Source: Portunus trituberculatus (taxonomy: Eukaryota; Arthropoda; Malacostraca; Decapoda; Portunidae). Taken from it: a stretch of DNA of 64,000 bases. Shown piece after piece: positions 58,150-64,000 of the stretch. The DNA lies in contig NC_059304.1 in assembly GCF_017591435.1 (NCBI RefSeq), positions 25,791,826-25,855,825 of the forward strand. The letters run 5' to 3'. The notes under the pieces were generated by a model, which was not told where the DNA came from, did no database searches, and saw only the letters and a list, made by a program, of their open reading frames with translations. A program made the translations under genes and the position numbers. How positions within the stretch are numbered: position 1 is the stretch's first letter; each line of letters opens with the position of its first letter.

Positions 58150-58940
58150 GTACACCGGTTAATTGAATGAACTTCACAAGAATGGAAGATATAATCATGG
58201 AAAGCTGGACTTCACCAAGTTACAGGAATGTTTCGCAGAAGTTGAGTGTAATCAACTATATACAGCAAATAAAATACAAGGGAAGTGGGATATATTTATG
58301 AATATTTATAATGAAGGAATCAGAATCAATGATGAGGGAAAGAAAGGAAGACTGGTATAGCAAAAGATGTAAATTTGCCAAATTGAAAAAGGAAGCAGCA
58401 TGGAATAGATAAAGATATGATGAAAAAAATCATCACAAGCATGATACGCCCAAGGCTGGAATATGCAGCAGTAGTATGGTCTCCGAGCTCTAAAAAGGAT
58501 ATAAGAAAATTGGAAATGATACAGAAGATTGCTACAAAGATGGTGCTGGAATTAAAGGACCTGAAGGAAATGGGACTGCCAACCTTACAAGATAGAAGAG
58601 AACACGGGGACCTAATAACAATGTATAAGATAGTAAATGATATTGAAAAGATAGACAAAGAAGACCTGGTGCTGTTGACAGAAGAAGATGGAAGGACAAG
58701 AGGACATGAAAAGGAGATCAGGATGAGGCAGTGTGTGAAGGATATTGAAAAATATAGTTTTCCACACAGAACGGTGGAAAAATGGAATGCATTGGATAAT
58801 GGAATTGTCACAGCACATAGTGTGCATAACTTTAAAGAAAAACTAGATAAATGGAGATATGGAGACAGGACACTATGAGCCCCGCTTGAACCCTGTACAA
58901 TACAACTAGGTAAATACACACACACACACACATATAAACA

Positions 58941-59652
58941 GAGTGAAAGACGACCCATGGGAATCTATAAGCTGGGAGATGGAGTGGAACTGGAGAAAGT
59001 AAAAAAGAAAAAGGATTTAGGAGTGACGATGGAAGAAAACAATCAACCGGTAAGCCATATTGATAGAATTTTCAGAGAGGCATATAATTTGCTAAGGAAT
59101 ATTGGAGTAGCATTTCATTACATGGACAAAGAAATGATGAAGAAATTGATAAGTACTATAATAAGACCCAGATTGGAATGTGCAGGAGTATTATGGACCC
59201 CTCATAAAAAGAAACACATAAGGAAGTTGGAGAGACTACAAAAAATGGCTACAAGAATGGTTCCAGAATTTAAAGGGATGACATATGAGGAGAGACTAAA
59301 GGCTATGGATCTACCAACCCTGGAACAGAGAAGAAAGAGAGGGGATCTGATACAAGTTTATAAATTGATCAATGGAATGGACCAAGTGGATAATGAGAAA
59401 CTAATCCTGAGAGAAGAATATGACATTCGAAGCACAAGATCGCATAGTAAAAAGATGAGTAAGGGAAGATGTCTGAGAGATGTTAAAAAATATATTTTTC
59501 CACAAAGATGTATTGAGACGTGAAACAGTTTGAGTGAAGAAATGGTGTCAGCATCGAGTATGCATAGTTTAAAAAAAAAAAAAATTGGATAAGTGTAGAT
59601 ATGGAGACGGGGCCACACAAGCATAAAGCCCAGGCCCTGTAAAACTACAACT
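58941..59652 (+). mobile_element. (AC)-tailed LINE (subfamily B1), C-terminal fragment
   Basis: Begins SERRPMGIYKLGDGVELEKV right after (AC)n. Open for 188 residues from 58957 to a stop at 59521, then GPVKLQL-type 3' sequence. The 3' end stops at AAAACTACAACTA without the usual GGTAAATAC motif and runs into unrelated DNA. Confidence 0.85.
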
Positions 59653-60070
59653 ACTAAGCGTTTCAGAGAGTTTGACGGCACGTTTTTCTAGAATAACTTT
59701 GTAAGGAACACGCATATCATAATGAAATTTTTCCACAGTGTATTTGACACACTCCCGTAATATCCCAATGTGTCATGAATCGTAAACAGTATATAATAAT
59801 GGCACTTCTCCCTATAAAAATAGGAGAAAGTCACTTATCCCTCACGAAGAAACAGACAAGTGGAGAGAGAGAGAGAGAGAGGGGAGGGCGGGGAATACAT
59901 AGACGGGGCGGGGATGGGAGGAGGGAGGAAGGGAGCGAAATATGGGGAGGGGGATGGAAGAGAGGGAGGGAAGGAGCAGGGGGAGGGACTATGTGGGTGG
60001 AGCTTGTTACTACGTCACAGATAGTACTACGGGAAGACGCGTAGTTCACACACACACACACACACACACA
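59653..60070. other. Unassigned G-rich stretch and (AC)n
   Basis: 59653-59855 unassigned; (GA)n at 59858-59881; G-rich, purine-skewed DNA 59882-60000 (GGGAGG repeats); (AC)n 60047-60070. No gene. Confidence 0.6.
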
Positions 60071-61620
60071 GCAATCTGGATATTAATAAATCAATGGGGC
60101 CTGATGGCATATCTGGGAGGTTGCTAAAAGAATGTAAGGATCAATTGTTGAACCCCATATTTGATATTGTGGATACCTCCATACGAACAGGATTAGTCCC
60201 GAAAGAGTGGAAAAGAGCTGACATTGTGCCTATATATAAGAATGGTAGTAGAATGGAACCGCTAAATTATAGACCAGTATCGTTGACTAGTATATTGTGC
60301 AAGGTATGTGAAGAAGTAATTAAAGCTAAGTGGAGTGAGTATCTAGAAAGTGAAAACATTCTGAGTTGAAAGGCAATTTGTTTTCAGAAAAGGAAGATCT
60401 TGTGTATCCAATTTATTATGTTTTTATTCAAGAGTGACTGACATACTGCAACATAGAGAGGGATGGGTGGATGCTATCTACCTGGACTTGAGAAAGGTCT
60501 TTGATAAAGTACCACACAATAGACTGATGTGGAAACTAAAGATGACTGGAGGAGTAAATGATAAACTAGCAAAATGGATGGAAAATTACTTAATGGGAAG
60601 AGAAATGAGAACAGTGGTGAGAGGAAAGAAGTCCGAGTGGAAGAAGGTAACCAGTGGAGTTCCACAAGGGTCAGTGCTTGGTCCCATCATATTTTTGATT
60701 TATGTTAATGATATGCCAGTAGGAATTGACAGTTATATGAACATGTTTGCGGACGATACTAAAATTATGAGGAGAGTAAAGAATGTGGAAGCTTGTAACA
60801 AGTTACAGGAAGATCTTGATAAAATATATGAGTGGAGTAAAGAGTGGCAGATGGAATTTAATATATAGACAAGACCCATGTTATGAAAATGGGAAGAAGT
60901 AGATACAGACCAAACTGGGATTACAGACTGGGTGATGAGAAAATTAAAGAGACCAATGAGGAGAAAGACTTAGGAGTAACCGTGCAAAACACTTTGTCAC
61001 CGGAGAAACACATTAACAAGATTTTTTGGAAAACATACAACATGCTTCAAAATATTGGCCTTGCGTTCCACTACCTACGAGTAGATGAAGGAATGATGAA
61101 GAAGATATTATGTACCTTAATAAGACCCCAGTTAGAATATGCAGCTTGTGTCTGGTCACCGCATATGAAGAAAAATGTGAAGAAGGTAGAAAGGGTACAA
61201 AGGCTGGCAACAATGATGGTACCAGGACTCAGGGAGTTACACTATGAGGAAAGACTGAGGAAGCTGGGGCTGACCACATTAGAAGAGAGAAGAACAAGAG
61301 GAGACATGATAACTATGTATAAATTGGTGAACAAGGTTGACATACTGGATAGAGAGTTGATAAAGGTGACCACAAGTAATTATCTCCGAGGACATGGAAA
61401 AAAGCTAATAAAGGACATCTGTCTAAATGACGTGAGAAAATACAGTTTTCCGCATCGTAGCATTGATAAGTGGAATAAACTGAGCAGTCATGTCGTTGAC
61501 GCGGTGTGTGTCAATCAGATGAAAGAGAGATATGACAGGAATGGACAAGGAGACAGGACACAGAGAGCTTAGCTCGGGCCCTGTAATACACAAATAGGTA
61601 AATACAAATAGGTAAATACA
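60071..61620 (+). mobile_element. (AC)-tailed LINE (subfamily B5), RT portion
   Basis: Starts INKSMGPDGISGRLLKECK just after (AC)n. Motifs: VPKEWKRADIVPIYK, NYRPVSLTSILCKVCE, a damaged FGFRKGRSC near 60370-60400, YLDLRKVFDKVPHNRLMW (60479-60530), SGVPQGSVLGP (60654-60686), MFADDTKIM (60743-60770) intact. Stop at 60868 then open 60883-61572 (RPQLEYAACVWSPHMKKNVK; LEERRTRGDMITMYKLVN) to GDRTQRA stop. 3' end has two CAAATAGGTAAATA copies and (AC)n 61617-61643. The least damaged RT outside the B2 copies. Confidence 0.85.
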
Positions 61621-61643
61621 CACACACACACACACACACACAC

Positions 61644-62074
61644 CAGGAGGGCGTTCAGGGTCATCCTTGGGCCTGCCTACAGGTCCTACGAGGACGCCCT
61701 GACCTGCCTGAGTCTGCCGAGGCTGGCCACAAGACACCAGGAAGCCTTGGAAAAATTTGGGGAAGGACTGCTGCGTCATCCACGTCTCCGCCACCTGCTA
61801 CCACCCGACGTGCCTCCCCCTGCTCGCGCCACCCGACACCATAATCGCGTGGCGCCTTTGAGAGCACCGCGCACGGATCTGTACCGGCTCAGCGCGGTGC
61901 CCACTATTGTGCGAGCTTTAAATAAATAAGTGAATTTCTAGGTTAAGTTTATCCATAGTTAGGTTAAGCATTTTTAGTTCATTGTGGTAATGTCCCACCC
62001 CCCCCTGTACATTTTCAGTGTATTTTTTTTTACATTGCCTAATTAATAAACCGTTTATTATTATTATTATTATT

Positions 62075-62076
<2 letters not shown>
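61644..62076 (+). mobile_element. Different LINE family, 3' end with (TTA)n tail
   Basis: GC-rich coding DNA directly after (AC)n: RRAFRVILGPAYRSYEDALT, LPRLATRHQEALEKFGEGLL, PRTDLYRLSAVPTIVRALNK, stop at about 61928. The pattern (ILGPxYxSYxxAL ... LPxLxxRHxxALxxFxxxLL ... YRxSAxPTxVRxLN) is the C-terminus of another non-LTR RT family common in arthropods. A 3' UTR ends in AATAAACCG and (TTA)n at 62058-62076. 5'-truncated. Confidence 0.75.
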
Positions 62077-62116
<40 letters not shown>

Positions 62117-62201
62117 TCCAAGTGAACACGCACACACGCACGCACAGCACCGCACACATGTAAGCGCGCGCGTGTACACACACACACACACACACACACA
62201 C
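62077..62201. repeat. (AC)n arrays with CG-rich spacer
   Basis: (AC)n at 62077-62111, a mixed CACACGCACGCAC/GCGCGCG spacer, then (AC)n at 62175-62201. Confidence 0.9.
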
Positions 62202-62235
62202 ATTCATCCTGTCATATGCAGCCGTCACACGCATC

Positions 62236-62874
62236 ATGGCTTCCGGACACTCCCCTTCAGTAGCACTACCCACCCCCGCCCACCGCCGATGCTTAGTGTG
62301 TTTGGATCCTATTTCTACGCACACCCGCGATGGAGTCACGGCGTGCCGGGCCTGCAGGGCTTTCTTCAGAAGGCAAAGTCTCCGCCCCAGTCAAGGAGCT
62401 GCTTGTCCCCGCCAAGGCGACTGCCAACAAGTTCGCCGTGGACCTGCAGCTTGCGCACCTTGCCGCCTACGCCGCTGCCTTGACGCTGGGCTCTCCGCCG
62501 ACCCAATGTCAAGCAGTCAGGAGACTTCCGAGGAAGACAGGTTCCTCTGCCACTCGTGCAATCAAGTCAACCGCCTCAAAGGAATCCTGAGATGCTCCCA
62601 ATGCGGCCGCGTCCATCACCTCTCCTGTGCCAACATCACACAAGACCAGGCTGCCGTAATCACAGTTTGGCACTGCCACAACTGCCTTCGGTCCTCCCTT
62701 CTGCAAGACGCGGTCCATGATGCAGTCCCTGCCAACGAGACTCCACCCACTGACATGGCCGCCGCATTGGCCGCCCTCAGAGCGCGAACCAGGCTTCTGC
62801 AACACGTCCCCCGCCGTCACCGCCACCGCGTTGCTTCGGATCTCGCCAGTGTCATTACAGCCGCCCTTGAGTAG
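62236..62874 (+). CDS. Nuclear-receptor-type DBD plus PHD finger protein of a retroelement
   Basis: 212 residues; ATG in good context (catcATGG). Residues 19-86 have the full nuclear-receptor DNA-binding layout: C19-x2-C22-x14-C37-x2-C40, RAFFRR (P-box/helix 1 position), C57-x5-C63-x9-C73-x2-C76, then RLRRCLDAGL, equivalent to the family's RxxKCLxxGM. The one length difference is x14 where x13 is usual. Residues 105-150 form a canonical C4HC3 PHD finger: C105, C108, C120, C123, H128, C131, C147, C150, with Trp at 145. The first module would bind specific DNA and the second usually binds histone tails or protein. The TAG at 62872-62874 is followed in frame by the RT, so the two were probably one protein. 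Host-gene exon is the alternative. Confidence 0.75.
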   Translation: MASGHSPSVALPTPAHRRCLVCLDPISTHTRDGVTACRACRAFFRRQSLRPSQGAACPRQGDCQQVRRGPAACAPCRLRRCLDAGLSADPMSSSQETSEEDRFLCHSCNQVNRLKGILRCSQCGRVHHLSCANITQDQAAVITVWHCHNCLRSSLLQDAVHDAVPANETPPTDMAAALAALRARTRLLQHVPRRHRHRVASDLASVITAALE

Positions 62875-64000
62875 GGCACTCCCCTCACTTGGTGGCGCCT
62901 ATTTTCCTATATGTTCCAAAGCCCCCTTGCCGAACCTGCCAACCCACCCCATTCCACTGAGCCAGCTCCCCAGTACAACCCTAGTGAAGCTAATGACGCC
63001 AGCACCACCACCTTCTCTCAACGTGTCCAAAAAAAATGTGCCGACGGAGACATTCGCGCTGCCCTCCATCTCTTAACGACCTCTGACACCTTCATCTCCC
63101 CCAGTGAGCAAACTGCCGATGCTCTCCGCGCCAAACATCCCCCCGCTGAAGCTAATGAGGAGCCTCCTGAGATGCCGGACCCTGACCAGCACCGCCTCAC
63201 CATCACCGAGTCCGACGTTATGGCTGCCATCAAGTCGTCCGCCCCAGGCTCTGCTGCTGGCCTAGGTGGCTTACGACTCCTCCATCTGATGCAGCTAGTA
63301 GCTAGATTCACTGCTGAGGCGGGGCAACGGCTTCTCCGCGCTTTGACCGAGCTCTGCAACGCTGCTATCGCTGGAGAATTGCCCGCCCACGCGACACAAA
63401 CATTTTACAGTGCAAGCCTCACTGCCATCAGAAAAAAGGATGGTGGCATCCGACCCATTGTGGTGGGGTCCATTTACCGAAGGTTAGCATCCAAGATTTG
63501 GCCAAACGCATGTCTTCTGCCCTTGCCCCTGAACTACAGCCTGCCCAGCTTGGCGTCGGCGTGTGCATGGGTTGTGAGGCCGCTGTCCATGCCGTGCGTG
63601 ATCATTCTGATGCGCACACCGGCTCGCCAGGCCACATCATCGTGAAGCTAGACCTCACCAACGCTTTCAACACTGTCCACAGGTCAGCAGTACTCCGTGA
63701 GGTTGTCCGCCGCTTTCCTTCTGCTGCTCCTCTAGTGTCTCAAGCCTACTCTCAGCCCTCGCCCCTCCACTTTGGCCCTACTCGCCTCTGGTCTTTCCGT
63801 GGCGTGCAACAGGGCGACCCCCTGGGCCCCATACTTTTCGCTCTCGCCCTAGACACAGCAATACGACACCTCCGTTCACCCCTCAACCTCTGGTTTCTGG
63901 ACGACGGCACACTAGCTGGGCCCAAAGATGTTGTTGCTGCAGACCTGCATAGTTTGATACCATCACTGCAGGACCTGGGCCTCACCTTAAATAAGAGCAA
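62875..64000 (+). pseudogene. Reverse transcriptase of the zinc-finger retroelement (partial)
   Basis: The frame of the preceding ORF resumes at GTPLTWWRLFSYMFQSPLAE. A conventional ATG lies at 62911. Linker, then RPIVVGSIYRRLASK (about 63450-63495). A one-base loss near 63496 shifts the frame; it continues as LGVGVCMGCEAAVHAVRDHS, VKLDLTNAFNTVHR (motif A, about 63648-63690), GVQQGDPLGPILFALAL (motif B, about 63804-63853) and WFLDDGTLAGPKD (motif C, about 63891-63928). All three catalytic Asp positions are present. The window ends shortly after motif C, so thumb and any endonuclease are not visible. Confidence 0.75.

Larger units (their letters stand above)
56631..58906 (+). mobile_element. 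LINE (subfamily B3), interrupted and internally deleted
   Basis: 56631-56991 encodes the endonuclease C-terminal part (VTYVPPKTNTWGTEEHKDM; LLAGD followed by a stop where GDFNC is expected). After a Y-type insertion, 58163-58380 gives the linker (KNGRYNHGKLDFTKLQECFA). At about 58405 it jumps to the RT C-terminus (DKDMMKKIITSMIRPRLEYA) and ends GDRTL stop (58876-58878) with GTACAATACAACTAGGTAAA and (AC)n. The catalytic RT core is deleted. Confidence 0.75.
62202..64000 (+). mobile_element. GC-rich non-LTR-like retroelement with zinc-finger N-terminus, runs off window
   Basis: One long reading frame (position modulo 3 as in 62236) carries two zinc-binding domains and, after a single TAG, a reverse transcriptase. 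The DNA is clearly richer in G and C than the neighbourhood. It begins just after (AC)n. The 3' end lies outside the window. Clade not assigned: the motifs GVQQGDPLGPILFAL and FLDDGT differ from the GVPQGSVL/FADD of the other LINEs here. Confidence 0.75.

Noticed and set aside
62236..62874. Exon of a host nuclear receptor gene
   Set aside because: Considered, but the PHD finger and in-frame RT immediately downstream, and lack of splice sites or a ligand-binding domain, favour a retroelement protein. Not fully excluded.

Overview
This window comes from a eukaryotic nuclear genome. It is AT-rich, carries no host gene that I can recognise, and is packed with nested transposable elements and long dinucleotide microsatellites. 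The repertoire (CR1/Jockey-group LINEs ending in (AC)n, tRNA-derived SINEs ending in the same (AC)n, many Tigger/pogo-type elements, TTAA-flanked elements) suggests an arthropod, most likely a decapod crustacean. The species call is inference only.

Layout. 0.4-2.6 kb: a Jockey/CR1-group LINE split by a 793-bp TTAA-flanked element. 3.2-9.7 kb: Tigger-like elements and a TIR element nested with a LINE and a SINE. 9.9-13.4 kb: a LINE with ORF1 and ORF2, broken at its 3' end. 13.4-16.4 kb: an A/T homopolymer block. 16.4-18.2 kb: a minus-strand LINE. 18.2-30.6 kb: largely unassigned DNA with TTAA-flanked elements and a pogo transposase remnant. 30.6-39.8 kb: a tiled cluster of TA-target DNA transposons separated by (TA)n arrays, including one nest four layers deep. 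39.9-50.5 kb: tandem (AC)n-tailed LINEs and SINEs, including the best full-length LINE (46011-49953). 50.5-55.7 kb: unassigned AT-rich DNA. 55.7-62.1 kb: more SINE and LINE junctions plus a 750-bp near-perfect palindrome. 62.2-64.0 kb: a GC-rich retroelement that runs off the window.

The most interesting item is that last element. Its N-terminal ORF (62236-62874) contains a complete nuclear-receptor-type C4/C4 DNA-binding domain followed by a canonical C4HC3 PHD finger. The same frame continues, across one TAG, into a reverse transcriptase with a FLDDGT catalytic box. A hormone-receptor-type DNA-binding module fused to a non-LTR reverse transcriptase is not something I know to be described.

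A second theme is the (AC)n tail. At least five LINE subfamilies and one SINE family end in a short repeated AGGTAAATAC-like motif followed by (AC)n, and many 5'-truncated copies begin immediately after the (AC)n tail of the previous element. This looks like repeated insertion into AC microsatellites, making head-to-tail arrays. In the full-length LINE, ORF1 stops and ORF2 starts in an overlapping TAATG.
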